A DNA stretch of 64,000 bases from Zeaxanthinibacter enoshimensis (GTDB lineage: Bacteria > Bacteroidota > Bacteroidia > Flavobacteriales > Flavobacteriaceae), in NCBI RefSeq assembly GCF_004362865.1, contig NZ_SNYI01000001.1, positions 186,001 through 250,000 on the forward strand, in the 5' to 3' direction. A program made the translations under genes and the position numbers. Under the pieces are notes generated by a model. The model was not told the origin of the DNA, ran no database searches, and was given only the letters and a program-made list of their open reading frames with translations. Below, piece by piece: positions 26,837-35,403 of the stretch (within the stretch, counting starts at the first letter, position 1; each line of letters opens with the position of its first letter).

Positions 26837-27203
26837 TACTGCTTATTTTCCTTACGGCTGGGCGAAAAAATTTATGCTACCCACACGAAGATAGATTTTC
26901 GGGTAAGCATGAATAGTAATAATTGTTACAAAAATTGACGTAAACCGAGTTTTAAAGTAATAAGACAACAAAAAATATTATTGCATCATTTTTTCCACTT
27001 TATATAGCTTTGTTGTCCTCTTACAATTGAACGTCAAAAATCTTTCAGGCGATATAAAGTTGATACTATCAGCATCCAGTGTGCTTTCCAATTACCAGCT
27101 CAAGGGGTATGTGATTATACATTAAGGGAGATTAAAGAAAATTTCCGGTAAATTCCTGCCATCCTGCAGGCAGTTCTCGACGCTCTATATTAAAAGAATT
27201 CAA
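26837..27203. other. Leader region of the TsdA-like gene
   Basis: About 365 bases, AT-rich around 26930-27010, where the promoter of the leftward cytochrome/porin operon should lie. I see no clear regulator site and no reading frame. The tRNA-Leu remnant begins at 27204. Confidence 0.4.
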
Positions 27204-27288
27204 ACATAAAGAAGCTCTTCGGTTAAGAAAAGCTTTCATGTTGTACAGGCGGAGAGAATTCCCGCACCACTACATTACGGGAGCCTGC
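27204..27288 (-). pseudogene. Degenerate tRNA-Leu 3' end with its terminator
   Basis: The stretch 27204-27257 is a near copy of 27320-27374. It contains the terminator hairpin (GAAGAGC-type stem with loop TTAACC), the short spacer, and the 3' acceptor and part of the T-arm of the tRNA-Leu(UAG) gene next to it. Homology stops inside the T-arm at 27257. A final GCCTGC at 27283-27288 may be the old 5' acceptor end. The T-run of the terminator is broken by a G. This is a decayed duplicate tRNA or the scar of a tRNA-targeted insertion. Confidence 0.75.
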
Positions 27289-27323
27289 TTCTCGTCTCTC
27301 CGTATTCACGGAAATTCGGACAT

Positions 27324-27353
27324 AAAAAAAGCCCTTCGGTTAAGAAGAGCTTT
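27324..27353 (-). terminator. Terminator of tRNA-Leu(UAG)
   Basis: GCCCTTC and GAAGAGC pair (one G-U) around a short loop, with seven T following on the minus strand. It is eight bases from the tRNA 3' end. Confidence 0.85.
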
Positions 27354-27360
27354 CACATTG

Positions 27361-27442
27361 TACAGGCGGAGAGACTCGAACTCTCACACCTTTCGGCACT
27401 AGATCCTAAGTCTAGCGTGTCTACCAATTCCACCACGCCTGC
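27361..27442 (-). tRNA. tRNA-Leu (anticodon UAG)
   Basis: The minus strand gives acceptor GCAGGCG with CGCCTGT, D-arm region GGTGGAATTGGTAGACACG, anticodon stem CTAGA/TCTAG with loop CTTAGGA and anticodon TAG, variable arm TGCCGAAAGGTG, and T-arm GAGAGTTCGAGTCTCTC. The discriminator is A. The next three bases are CAA, so CCA is not encoded, unlike in the tRNA-Leu at 24239-24323. Confidence 0.95.
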
Positions 27443-27567
27443 ATTAATAAATCCCCCAGACTTGCTAAGGGAGTGCAAATATATAGTATTTTTTGAATTT
27501 AAAAATACTTCCTCTTTAAAAATCCAATGTTCTTTTCTATTTTTAAAAGATAAACAATTTGAACCCT

Positions 27568-28962
27568 ATGCAAGACCCGTCGGACTATATCCAGCAACAT
27601 AAAGAACGATTTTTAAATGAACTGATCAACTTGTTAAAAATACCCTCGGTAAGTGCGGATTCTGCACACTCCCAGGATGTCATCAACACTGCTGAAGCTG
27701 TAGCTGCAGCGCTTTCAGAAGCCGGGTGCGACGAGGTGGAAGTCTGTGAAACCTCCGGTTACCCTATCGTCTATGGTGAAAAGATCATAGGGGCAGATCT
27801 GCCAACGGTCCTGGTGTACGGACATTATGATGTGCAGCCACCGGACCCATTAGAACTTTGGGACACCCCGCCTTTTGAGCCGGTCATCAAAGAGACCGAA
27901 CTGCACCCGGAGGGGGCCATCTTTGCGCGTGGGGCCTGTGATGATAAAGGGCAGATGTACATGCATGTTAAAGCCCTGGAGTACATGGTCAGGAATAACG
28001 ACCTGCCCTGCAATGTAAAATTCATGATCGAAGGAGAAGAGGAAGTCGGGAGCCCCAGCCTGGTTACCTTCGTAAAGGAGAACCGCGAAAAATTAAAGAA
28101 CGATATTATCCTGATTTCCGATACCGGGATGATCGCCGCCGATGTGCCCTCTATCACCACCGGGCTGCGCGGACTTTCTTACGTTGAAGTGGCTGTGACC
28201 GGGCCTAACAGGGACCTGCATTCCGGACTTTACGGGGGAGCTGTGGCTAACCCTATCAATATCCTGGCTAAAATGATCGCCTCCCTACACGATGAAAATA
28301 ACCATATCACCATCCCGGGATTCTATGACAAGGTACATGAACTTTCCGAGGAAGAGAGACAGGCCATGGCCGAGGCACCCTTCAGCCTGGAAGCCTATAA
28401 AAAACACCTGGATATTTCAGCTGTTTACGGGGAAAAAGGATATACAACCAACGAAAGAAATTCCATCCGCCCAACCCTGGATGTAAACGGCATCTGGGGT
28501 GGGTATACCGGGGAAGGCGCTAAAACAGTCATCCCGAGTAAAGCATATGCCAAAATATCCATGCGATTGGTGCCAGACCAGGATTGGCATGAGATCACCG
28601 AACTGTTCACCCGGCACTTCATCTCTATTGCTCCTGACGGAGTAAAAGTGGAGGTAACTCCCCACCATGGAGGACAAGCTTATGTTACCCCTATTGATCA
28701 TATTGGGTATCGCGCTGCCAGTGAAGCTTACGAGACCACTTTTGGGAAGACCCCCATCCCGCAACGCAGCGGAGGCAGCATTCCGATAGTTTCACTTTTT
28801 GAACAGGAATTGGATAGCAAGACGATTTTGATGGGGTTTGGTCTGGACAGCGACGCTATCCACTCGCCAAACGAACATTACGGGATCCGGAATTATCTGA
28901 AAGGTATAGAGACTATCCCCTATTTCTATTCTGCCTTCACCAGGATGAAAGAAAGCGAATGA
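27568..28962 (+). CDS. M20-family metallo-dipeptidase
   Basis: This 464-residue enzyme is a cytosolic zinc dipeptidase or carboxypeptidase of the M20 (CNDP/DapE-like) group. The metal and catalytic residues are visible in GHYDVQPPDPLELW (first His, Asp), ARGACDDKGQMY (bridging Asp), EGEEEVGSPS (catalytic and metal Glu), SDTGMIAADVP, and the closing IHSPNEHYG histidine. The dimerisation domain carries NRDLHSGLYGGAVANP. The start is the ATG at 27568 (MQDPSDYIQQHKERF); a TTG nine bases earlier is in frame but unlikely. It is single-cistron with a strong hairpin at 28986. Confidence 0.94.
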   Translation: MQDPSDYIQQHKERFLNELINLLKIPSVSADSAHSQDVINTAEAVAAALSEAGCDEVEVCETSGYPIVYGEKIIGADLPTVLVYGHYDVQPPDPLELWDTPPFEPVIKETELHPEGAIFARGACDDKGQMYMHVKALEYMVRNNDLPCNVKFMIEGEEEVGSPSLVTFVKENREKLKNDIILISDTGMIAADVPSITTGLRGLSYVEVAVTGPNRDLHSGLYGGAVANPINILAKMIASLHDENNHITIPGFYDKVHELSEEERQAMAEAPFSLEAYKKHLDISAVYGEKGYTTNERNSIRPTLDVNGIWGGYTGEGAKTVIPSKAYAKISMRLVPDQDWHEITELFTRHFISIAPDGVKVEVTPHHGGQAYVTPIDHIGYRAASEAYETTFGKTPIPQRSGGSIPIVSLFEQELDSKTILMGFGLDSDAIHSPNEHYGIRNYLKGIETIPYFYSAFTRMKESE

Positions 28963-28985
28963 TACCATTCCTGTTCACATTATTT

Positions 28986-29009
28986 AAAAGCCGCTCTTGC
29001 GGCTTTTTC
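28986..29009 (+). terminator. Rho-independent terminator after M20 peptidase
   Basis: AAAAGCCGC pairs with GCGGCTTTT around the loop TCTT, followed by further T. The flanking A and T make it potentially active in both directions. Confidence 0.9.
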
Positions 29010-29117
29010 TGTTATAAACCGCTAAGGTTCAGTTAAATTTAAGGGACTGCGCATACCAAAACCGGGAATTTGAAGTTGTAGCGTTATACATCATCATCAA
29101 TCAAAAACAAACTTATC

Positions 29118-30218
29118 ATGATCCAGAAGTTCTTTATTTTCTGCTCCGGGGCAGATGCTCATATTCTCGCAAGCTGCTCTGAAGGAGAAAAAAACAAGTA
29201 TGCCGGTATTGGCGCAACGGTATTCTTCACTGCCCTGATGGCTTTTATAGCCGCCAGTTATGCTCTTTATACCGTATTTGATAATCCCTATTCGGCAATA
29301 TTCTTCGGCTTCCTCTGGGGACTGCTGATATTTAACCTTGATCGGTTCATTGTATCCACTCTCAAAAAACGCGATCATTTTGGGAAAGAATTACTGCAGG
29401 CAAGTCCACGGATCTTACTGGCGGTGATTATTGCCGTAGTGATCTCGAAACCCCTGGAAATGAAGATCTTCGAGAAAGAGATCAACCAGGTTTTACTGGA
29501 GCAGAAAAATACACTGACCCTTGCTAATAAAGACCAGATCGCCTTGCAATACCAGCCATCCGTTAATGAGCTGAACGCCCGGATCGCTACCTTAAAGAAC
29601 GAGGTCGCAGAAAAAGAGCGCAGCACCAACGCCTTGTATGATACCTATATTGCCGAGGCCGAAGGACGGCAGGGTACGCTCCTGATCGGGAAAGGCCCGG
29701 TATATAAAGAAAAGCGCGACAAACACGATGCCTCGCTGGCAGAACTGCAGGCTCTGAGAAAGACCAATGCAGAGAAGATCGCTGAAGCCGAAGCTGAGAT
29801 CGCAATGCTGAATACAGAATACCAGGCCTCCGTAGCAGAATCGCAACCGATAATTGATGGGTTTGATGGACTGATGGCACGTATCAATGCATTATCTGAA
29901 CTGCCGTGGTTTCCATCGTTCTTTATATTCCTTCTATTCCTGGCCATAGAGACTTCCCCTATTATCGTAAAGCTGTTAGCCCCCAAAGGGCCCTATGACC
30001 TGAAACAGGAGGAGGAAGAATCCTTAGTAGCTACCTGGGTAACTCAAAAAGTTAACGAACGGAACCATATCCTGGCAACGGATACTTTACTGAACCAAAA
30101 GGTGTATTCGGAGATCGCTGAGGAAGAAGCTATTTACGCCTACAAGAAACAAAAGGCAGAAGAACTGATGCGACTGCAGGCCGATAGTTTCCACGAATTA
30201 CAGGTCAAGAATTTATAA
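29118..30218 (+). CDS. DUF4407 membrane protein
   Basis: This 366-residue protein belongs to the DUF4407 family. It has paired N-terminal membrane helices near residues 32-50 and 60-74 and a third near 95-110 (PRILLAVIIAVVISKPLE). A long coiled-coil region follows, about residues 135-245 (LNARIATLKNEVAEKERS, KIAEAEAEIAMLNTEYQAS), and then another helix near 260-282 (WFPSFFIFLLFLAIETSPII). The function of the family is unknown; the IFNLDRFIVSTLKK and ETSPIIVKLLAPKGPYD segments are its hallmark. The gene ends six bases inside the convergent MmcQ/YjbR gene. Confidence 0.9.
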   Translation: MIQKFFIFCSGADAHILASCSEGEKNKYAGIGATVFFTALMAFIAASYALYTVFDNPYSAIFFGFLWGLLIFNLDRFIVSTLKKRDHFGKELLQASPRILLAVIIAVVISKPLEMKIFEKEINQVLLEQKNTLTLANKDQIALQYQPSVNELNARIATLKNEVAEKERSTNALYDTYIAEAEGRQGTLLIGKGPVYKEKRDKHDASLAELQALRKTNAEKIAEAEAEIAMLNTEYQASVAESQPIIDGFDGLMARINALSELPWFPSFFIFLLFLAIETSPIIVKLLAPKGPYDLKQEEEESLVATWVTQKVNERNHILATDTLLNQKVYSEIAEEEAIYAYKKQKAEELMRLQADSFHELQVKNL

Positions 30219-30569
30219 CCCGGCCAGTTCTTCCTTTTGCCGGCGTGTCAGTTTATTGACAATGAGCTGGTAGGAATGGTCGGTGAGTTCTTCCAGCAAT
30301 GTGGTTGGTAGTTGTTCCAGGTACAACGTGTTCCAATGTCGTTTGTCCAGGTATGACAGGGCCGGGACAATTCCGACGTACTCCTCCCTGAGTTCAATCG
30401 CCTTTTCCGGATCGCATTTCAGGTTCACCTGTGAAGGGATCGCCTCTAAGGGAGCAAAGACAAATACCTTGCCCATTACCTTAAAAACCAAGGTATATTC
30501 ATCAAAGGGCAACTCTTCTGTAACCCCTTTTTTGGCAATGCAGTACTCCCTGAAACTTTCTATATCCAC
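30213..30569 (-). CDS. MmcQ/YjbR family protein
   Basis: This 118-residue protein has the CyaY-like fold typical of MmcQ/YjbR proteins. It begins MDIESFREYCIAKKGVTEELPFD and contains FKVMGKVFVFAPL, VNLKCDPEKAIELREEY, YLDKRHWNTLYL and the DHSYQLIVNKLTRRQKEEL tail. Members are often labelled DNA-binding, but their physiological role is not settled. The 3' end overlaps the convergent DUF4407 gene by six bases. The start is 16 bases from the stop of the upstream Dabb gene, so it may be the last gene of a leftward operon with the cyclase, DUF4230 and Dabb genes. Confidence 0.9.
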   Translation of the reverse strand: MDIESFREYCIAKKGVTEELPFDEYTLVFKVMGKVFVFAPLEAIPSQVNLKCDPEKAIELREEYVGIVPALSYLDKRHWNTLYLEQLPTTLLEELTDHSYQLIVNKLTRRQKEELAGL

Positions 30570-30585
30570 TTTGTGTTATGTATAA

Positions 30586-30987
30586 TTACTGGACCGCCCC
30601 CTGTGCGTCATATACAACTACTTTTTGCCATAAGGCAGAAGCATCTTCAATAAATTTAAGGTGGGCCGGTTCTGTCTGGTATCCTTCCTGGGCTTGGGCC
30701 GAATCAAAAGTGAGCGTGAGCTGGTAGGTGAATGAATCATCCACCACATCTCTCGTTGCCTTCGGTGGGACGCCTACGAAATTTGTCTTGGCAAACTTGG
30801 ATTTACTTAACAGGGTTGCCAGTGCGCTTTCAAAATTAGCCCGGTCCGCAGTATTGTCAGGATTCTTTAACCAGAAGAAGACCGTATGGACAAATGAAGG
30901 ATCAAAATTCCTTGAAGCATCCGTTTCCTGGGCAAAACCTTTAATAGCGAAAAAGAGCAATAGCAGGGTTATTGATAGTTTTTTCAT
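30586..30987 (-). CDS. Exported Dabb (stress-responsive A/B barrel) domain protein
   Basis: This 133-residue protein starts at ATG 30987 (MKKLSITLLLLFFAIKGFAQ), which is a clean signal peptide, so it is exported. The mature part is a ferredoxin-like dimeric alpha/beta barrel with VHTVFFWLKNPDN, ADRANFESALATLLS, FTYQLTLTFDSAQAQEGYQ and HLKFIEDASALWQKVVVYD, all typical of the Dabb family. Most family members are cytoplasmic, whereas an exported form is common in Bacteroidota. The function is unknown. It lies 13 bases after the DUF4230 gene. Confidence 0.87.
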   Translation of the reverse strand: MKKLSITLLLLFFAIKGFAQETDASRNFDPSFVHTVFFWLKNPDNTADRANFESALATLLSKSKFAKTNFVGVPPKATRDVVDDSFTYQLTLTFDSAQAQEGYQTEPAHLKFIEDASALWQKVVVYDAQGAVQ

Positions 30988-31000
30988 AGCAGGGTTTATC

Positions 31001-31624
31001 TTAATCATTTTTATTTTTCAGTTGTTTCTTATTGAATTCCAAAGCGCTGTAATCGAGGGTCCATCCAATGGTCTCCACGATCTTTTCTATCAGGAGAACG
31101 GCTTCCAGGGCCTCCTTATTGGCCGTTTCCATCAGCCCGCTTTCCGGTATTTTCTCCAGGATATGCTTCCGCGCCTCCTTGTTCAGCGAGGTAAGATCAT
31201 CCGGGGTAAACGCATTGAAAATACCATTTTTTATATCGTAAAATTCCAGCTCCGGCTCTATTGTCAGCACTTCAGGGGCAGGGAAATTTTCCAGGATGAT
31301 CTTCTTCTTTTCGTTGTCTGCGTGCATGAATAGTTTTTTCAGGTCGTACCCGATCTGGGCTTTAGCCTTGATCACAATCAGGGCTCGTTTCTTACTGCTG
31401 ATCATGCTCATGAACCGGGACCTGGTATTCTCGTAGCGGTAGATTTCGGCAAAATCACCTTCCACGGTGATAAGCTTACAGACACTCCTTATCTTTTCCA
31501 GGATCACCGTGCTCTGGTGTTGGGTCAGCTCCCTGCGACTGCGGCTCCTGATATACGAAAATACCCAGTACATAATTATCGCACCAAGGGCAAGACCCAG
31601 TAAGATCTCCAGAACATCATTCAT
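31001..31624 (-). CDS. DUF4230 membrane-anchored protein
   Basis: This 207-residue protein has one N-terminal membrane helix (LEILLGLALGAIIMYWVFSYI) and a soluble domain that fits DUF4230: ILEKIRSVCKLITVEGDFAE, YENTRSRFMSMISSKKRAL and KAKAQIGYDLKKLF. The helix followed by a basic stretch (RSRSRREL) suggests the domain lies in the cytoplasm, although many relatives are predicted periplasmic. The function is unknown. It overlaps the upstream cyclase gene by eight bases and is followed closely by the Dabb gene, so the three are one operon. Confidence 0.88.
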   Translation of the reverse strand: MNDVLEILLGLALGAIIMYWVFSYIRSRSRRELTQHQSTVILEKIRSVCKLITVEGDFAEIYRYENTRSRFMSMISSKKRALIVIKAKAQIGYDLKKLFMHADNEKKKIILENFPAPEVLTIEPELEFYDIKNGIFNAFTPDDLTSLNKEARKHILEKIPESGLMETANKEALEAVLLIEKIVETIGWTLDYSALEFNKKQLKNKND

Positions 31625-32384
31625 CCTTCATAATTTTATATAAGACAGGCCGGCTGGGCGCTGCATCATTTTCAAAAGCAGCGGTCTGCAATTCGAGCAG
31701 GTAGGTGCCATCAAGCACTTTGTTAGGCACATAGATGAATTCGGTGATGGTGGCATCCATCCGTTTCTTCCCATCCATATTCCAGAATGCCCTGTGAGCC
31801 ACCAGGGCTCCCTCATCTTTTTCCTTATCCACAGAAGGAAGATCGATCAGCAGATGCTGAACATTGCGATCCACAAGGTATTGCGCAGCATCTTCGAGCA
31901 TGTAGGGAGGATTTTTATGGGAATAGTGACGGGTCTTCTTCTGGCCGGTATTGGGCAGGGTACGGATCACCACCGCCGAACAATCCTTGTCTTTTAGCGC
32001 GTATTCCAGCTGGATCCTGGAGATACAGCGATCCTCCCCATGTCCTTCCGGGGCAATGGTGATCACCTCCGCCAGGCTGAAATATTTTTTTAGTTGTTTA
32101 TTAATAGAACAAGGTTCCGCAGTGATATGTCCCAGGGTCTCGGTATGGGTCCCGTGAGCGTGGGGATTAAAATAGATGTCGTTAAAGTTGATCGATGCCC
32201 CTTCGCTTACACTGGCCACGAACTCTCCTTCCCTGTAAGGTGTGATCCTCGGTGGATCCGCGTACCAGGCATTCACATTCCTCCCTGTACCCCGGATGGG
32301 AATGGAAAGATCTAAAGGTGCATTCAGGTTTACCTTAAAAGTTCTCTTTTTCAGGGTGATATTTGCGATCATCTGGTTGCTCAT
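31617..32384 (-). CDS. Cyclase family metal hydrolase (kynurenine formamidase-like)
   Basis: This 255-residue protein belongs to the cyclase/kynurenine formamidase family (PF04199 type). The metal-binding motif is NPHAHGTHTETLGHI near residues 73-87, the family's HxGTHxDxPxH pattern with threonine-glutamate in place of the usual threonine-aspartate. Other blocks are LDLSIPIRG, VVIRTLPNTGQ and LLIDLPSVDKEKDEG. The likely activity is hydrolysis of an amide or lactone, but the substrate is not clear because no tryptophan catabolic gene is nearby. It overlaps the DUF4230 gene and lies 19 bases after hemW, so it may be part of a longer leftward operon. Confidence 0.85.
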   Translation of the reverse strand: MSNQMIANITLKKRTFKVNLNAPLDLSIPIRGTGRNVNAWYADPPRITPYREGEFVASVSEGASINFNDIYFNPHAHGTHTETLGHITAEPCSINKQLKKYFSLAEVITIAPEGHGEDRCISRIQLEYALKDKDCSAVVIRTLPNTGQKKTRHYSHKNPPYMLEDAAQYLVDRNVQHLLIDLPSVDKEKDEGALVAHRAFWNMDGKKRMDATITEFIYVPNKVLDGTYLLELQTAAFENDAAPSRPVLYKIMKDE

Positions 32385-32403
32385 TCTGTACTGTAAATAT
32401 TTT

Positions 32404-33546
32404 TCAGGAATTGTCTTTCAAGTTAATCATAAACAGGTCTGCTGCAATTCCATCGGTTAAAAATTTTCCCTTGCCGGTCACATGCAGGGTCCTTTCCTTT
32501 ACTTTTACCAAATCCAGGTCCAGCAGTTTTTTGGCCTGTTCCTCGAGGTAATCCCGGTACAGGGATCCAAATTCTGAAGCCACTTTCTCCAGTGAAACGC
32601 CCCAGATCGTTCTCAGGCCGGTCATTACGTATTCGTTATAGCGATCCCGGGCCGAAAGTTCTTCAAATGAGACCGGGAGTTCCCCCCTGCCAATAGATTT
32701 AATATAGGTGATGTTATTCCGGATATTCCAACCCCTTCGCCTGCCGTCGTATGAATGCGCCGAAGGGCCAATTCCCAGGTAATATTTTCCCAGCCAATAG
32801 GCCGTGTTATTTTCGGAAAAATACCCGGGCATCCCGAAATTCGACAGCTCGTAATGAACAAACCCCTTTTGTTCCAGGTAACTGACCATAAACCTGAAAT
32901 GCTCTTCCGCAGCTTCATCACTTACGGCAGCCACCTGTCCTTTATCTATCATGTGTTTCAGGGCCGTGCGGGGTTCCACGGTAAGGGCATAACTGGAAAT
33001 GTGTGGGATATTAAAGGAGGTGGCGGTTTGCAGGTTCTCCTCCCACCGCTTCATATCCATCCCTGGGATACCGTAAATAAGATCAAGGGAGATATTATCA
33101 AAGGAACCGGAAGCCAGTTCCAGGCAGTTTCTTGCCTCCGCCGCATTATGCGCACGGTTCATTAGCTCCAGGTCCTCCTCGAAAAAAGACTGTACACCTA
33201 TGCTCAGTCGATTGACGGAGGAATGAGAAAGCTCCTTTATTTTATTCTTTGACAGGTCATCCGGGTTGGCCTCCAGGGTTATCTCTGGATCGGTAGTAAC
33301 CCGGTAATATTTAAAAACAGTATCTATGAGGCGGTCCAGATCCTGCATACTCAATATGGAAGGGGTGCCCCCGCCAAAATAGATGGTTTTTATTTCGGCC
33401 TGCCCCAGTTCATCTTTACGCATCACCAGTTCTGTCTGCAGCGCATCCACCATAGCCTCCATATGCTTTGTATTTGTACTGAAATGGAAATCGCAGTAAT
33501 GACAAGCTTGCTTGCAGAAAGGGATGTGGATGTAGATTCCGCTCAT
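32404..33546 (-). CDS. hemW: HemW-like radical SAM protein (haem chaperone)
   Basis: This 380-residue protein is the HemN-like radical SAM enzyme now called HemW, thought to deliver haem. The iron-sulfur motif CKQACHYCDF lies at the N-terminus after MSGIYIHIPF. The rest includes TIYFGGGTPSIL, EITLEANPDDL, RLSIGVQSFFEEDL, SLDLIYGIPG and the C-terminal winged-helix HemN_C domain. I start at ATG 33546; an in-frame ATG at 33561 would add five residues. The YCDFHF rather than YCNC at the iron-sulfur site separates HemW from true HemN oxidase. It is followed after 19 bases by the cyclase gene. Confidence 0.93.
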   Translation of the reverse strand: MSGIYIHIPFCKQACHYCDFHFSTNTKHMEAMVDALQTELVMRKDELGQAEIKTIYFGGGTPSILSMQDLDRLIDTVFKYYRVTTDPEITLEANPDDLSKNKIKELSHSSVNRLSIGVQSFFEEDLELMNRAHNAAEARNCLELASGSFDNISLDLIYGIPGMDMKRWEENLQTATSFNIPHISSYALTVEPRTALKHMIDKGQVAAVSDEAAEEHFRFMVSYLEQKGFVHYELSNFGMPGYFSENNTAYWLGKYYLGIGPSAHSYDGRRRGWNIRNNITYIKSIGRGELPVSFEELSARDRYNEYVMTGLRTIWGVSLEKVASEFGSLYRDYLEEQAKKLLDLDLVKVKERTLHVTGKGKFLTDGIAADLFMINLKDNS

Positions 33547-34070
33547 TCTTAATAGGGACAAAGGTACAAGGGGACAGAGTTACCTTGCAGATTACAAAGG
33601 TAAGGATTAAGGTTAGTTTGAACCCAATTTACCCTGGCCCTTAAACTTTCTTCAACCAGCAGCTGTTTTGTGCATCTGGACCCAGAACATTTTTGTTCAT
33701 TAAGATAAAGCCGGGGTTCTTAACCCCGCCCCGATCAAAAGTTAATTGTAGTTACTGCATAAAACAGGCAGAGTTGAACTTAAATGTTTATAACTGACCG
33801 GGGAAGTAACTACAATTCAGACAGCCGGATCCGATAAACCTAAAAATTTCCAATGAATAATTGACCTTTTCTTAAAGCATCACCGTTTAGTTTGAGGATG
33901 ATGAAAGTTAGACAGGTTAGACTTTTCCCTTTTACTGCTCATTACTAGAAGGGAACTGCAAATTGCGAATTTACCTGCCCGCCCGCCCACTTAAATGACC
34001 TAGTCGGGCAGGTGCCGGGCGGACGGGCCGGAGGCAGGCAGCAAACTGCCTACTGCCTACTGCCCAATGC
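33547..34070. repeat. Repeat-bearing intergenic region between hemW and ruvC
   Basis: About 520 non-coding bases. It holds the ggggtt-ctt-aacccc hairpin at 33713-33727, whose context is shared with 23743-23765. It holds an exact 13-bp inverted repeat, AATTGTAGTTACT (33744-33756) and AGTAACTACAATT (33805-33817), with a 48-base spacer. It also holds a GC-rich dyad repeat at 33977-34046 related to that at 24079-24150, and an array of TACTGCC-like units that reaches the ruvC stop codon. No reading frame looks coding. Confidence 0.75.
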
Positions 34071-34628
34071 CTACTGTTTCTTGATTCGTTTCTCGTTCTG
34101 CTTTACAAAAGCATCCCAGCCGGAATACCCTTTGCCGGTATCTATCTTACCCTCATTATAAAAATGACAAACGGCGGCTGCAAGCCCATCGGTACTATCC
34201 AGGTTCTTTGGTAGTTCTTTAAGGCCTAAAGTGCTTTGCAACATTTTGGCTACCTGTTCCTTGCTGGCATTCCCATTCCCGGTAATGGCCATTTTGATCT
34301 TCTTCGGCAAATATTCGGTGATGGGTATCTGCCTGGAAAGTCCCGCTGCCATAGCTACTCCCTGGGCGCGTCCCAGCTTAAGCATAGACTGCACATTTTT
34401 ACCAAAGAACGGAGCTTCTATAGCGATCTCGTCCGGGTGATAGGTTTCTATAAGTTCTATAGTGCGATCAAAGATCAGTTTCAGCTTGGTATAGGGATCA
34501 GGGTATTTCTGCAACAGCAATTCGTTCATCTGTACAAATTCCATTTTCTTTCCCCGGATCCGGATAATCCCGAATCCCATGATGGTAGTCCCGGGATCTA
34601 TCCCTAATATGATCTTATCTGTGCTCAA
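34071..34628 (-). CDS. ruvC: Holliday junction resolvase RuvC
   Basis: This 185-residue endonuclease cleaves Holliday junctions with RuvAB. The acidic active-site residues are visible in LGIDPGTTIMGFG (first Asp), IAIEAPFFGKNVQSMLKLG (Glu) and the final DSTDGLAAAVCH (two Asp). Length and motif spacing match the family. It overlaps the upstream lipoprotein gene by four bases (ATGA), so the two are translationally coupled. A short tandem TACTGCC-like repeat starts directly after its stop codon. Confidence 0.95.
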   Translation of the reverse strand: MSTDKIILGIDPGTTIMGFGIIRIRGKKMEFVQMNELLLQKYPDPYTKLKLIFDRTIELIETYHPDEIAIEAPFFGKNVQSMLKLGRAQGVAMAAGLSRQIPITEYLPKKIKMAITGNGNASKEQVAKMLQSTLGLKELPKNLDSTDGLAAAVCHFYNEGKIDTGKGYSGWDAFVKQNEKRIKKQ

Positions 34629-35104
34629 TGCTTCGTGTTTAATATGATGGGGACTCGGAATTTTGCACTGACCGGGATGCCTCTTTTCAGGGCAGGTTCC
34701 AGTTTGGGAAGACTTTTTAAACTCTCGATGATAACCCCGTTAAACTCCGGGATCTGGTTGCGGATCGCGGCATTCTCTTCCATATCCAGTACAGTGATCG
34801 TACCCGTCTTATCTACCAGGAAATCCACGTAGAGGGTATCGGCCACATCATTGGTCAGTTCAAATTCAAAATCATTTAAGATATCGGAAAAATGGCGCAG
34901 CAGGGCACGTTCAAAACACGCGCGTTGTTCCACCTTGGGTACTGATTCATCACAGTCCAGGAACAATGGGTACTGGTCCACATCGTTCCAGTTGATCCCC
35001 TCTAATTCGGCGGCGACGATCTTTTGAGTCTGCACCTCTGGGGATTCAAACCAGGCACAGGAAGAAAGCAGCCCACAACAAATAAAGATCCCCAACTTGC
35101 GCAT
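34625..35104 (-). CDS. Lipoprotein with TonB-C-like domain
   Basis: This 159-residue protein starts at ATG 35104 (MRKLGIFICCGLLSSCAW), giving a lipoprotein signal with lipobox LSSC. The mature part has a domain with VDFLVDKTGTITVLDMEENA, NGVIIESLKSLPKLEPALKR and SAKFRVPIIL, which resembles the C-terminal domain of TonB-like energy transducers that is widespread in Bacteroidota lipoproteins. An open frame extends back to 35149 but lacks a signal there. It is upstream of and coupled to ruvC. Two cysteines (LDCDESVP, ACFERAL) may form a disulfide. The function is unknown. Confidence 0.82.
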   Translation of the reverse strand: MRKLGIFICCGLLSSCAWFESPEVQTQKIVAAELEGINWNDVDQYPLFLDCDESVPKVEQRACFERALLRHFSDILNDFEFELTNDVADTLYVDFLVDKTGTITVLDMEENAAIRNQIPEFNGVIIESLKSLPKLEPALKRGIPVSAKFRVPIILNTKH

Positions 35105-35403
35105 TCCGGTTGTTTTGTGCGGGAAAATTACGACTTTTTGGAGAACCACGAAGGATGTAAGCCACGTGAAAACTTGAGGATTATCCCCAGCCTCGAATAT
35201 TCACCCAATTTGAAAGTATATAGTCCCCGTCCGAAGTGTTTTGAATAGTCAGAATTCTTACTTCAGCAAGGTTACAGGATCAGGAATGACTAATTGACAA
35301 TAATTGATCACTTACCGGCACTTTCCTAATCAATTCTATAATAATTGTATCAGGAGGTAACAAATCCTTTCTATCTTAGACTAAATACCAGAAAGACATT
35401 TTT

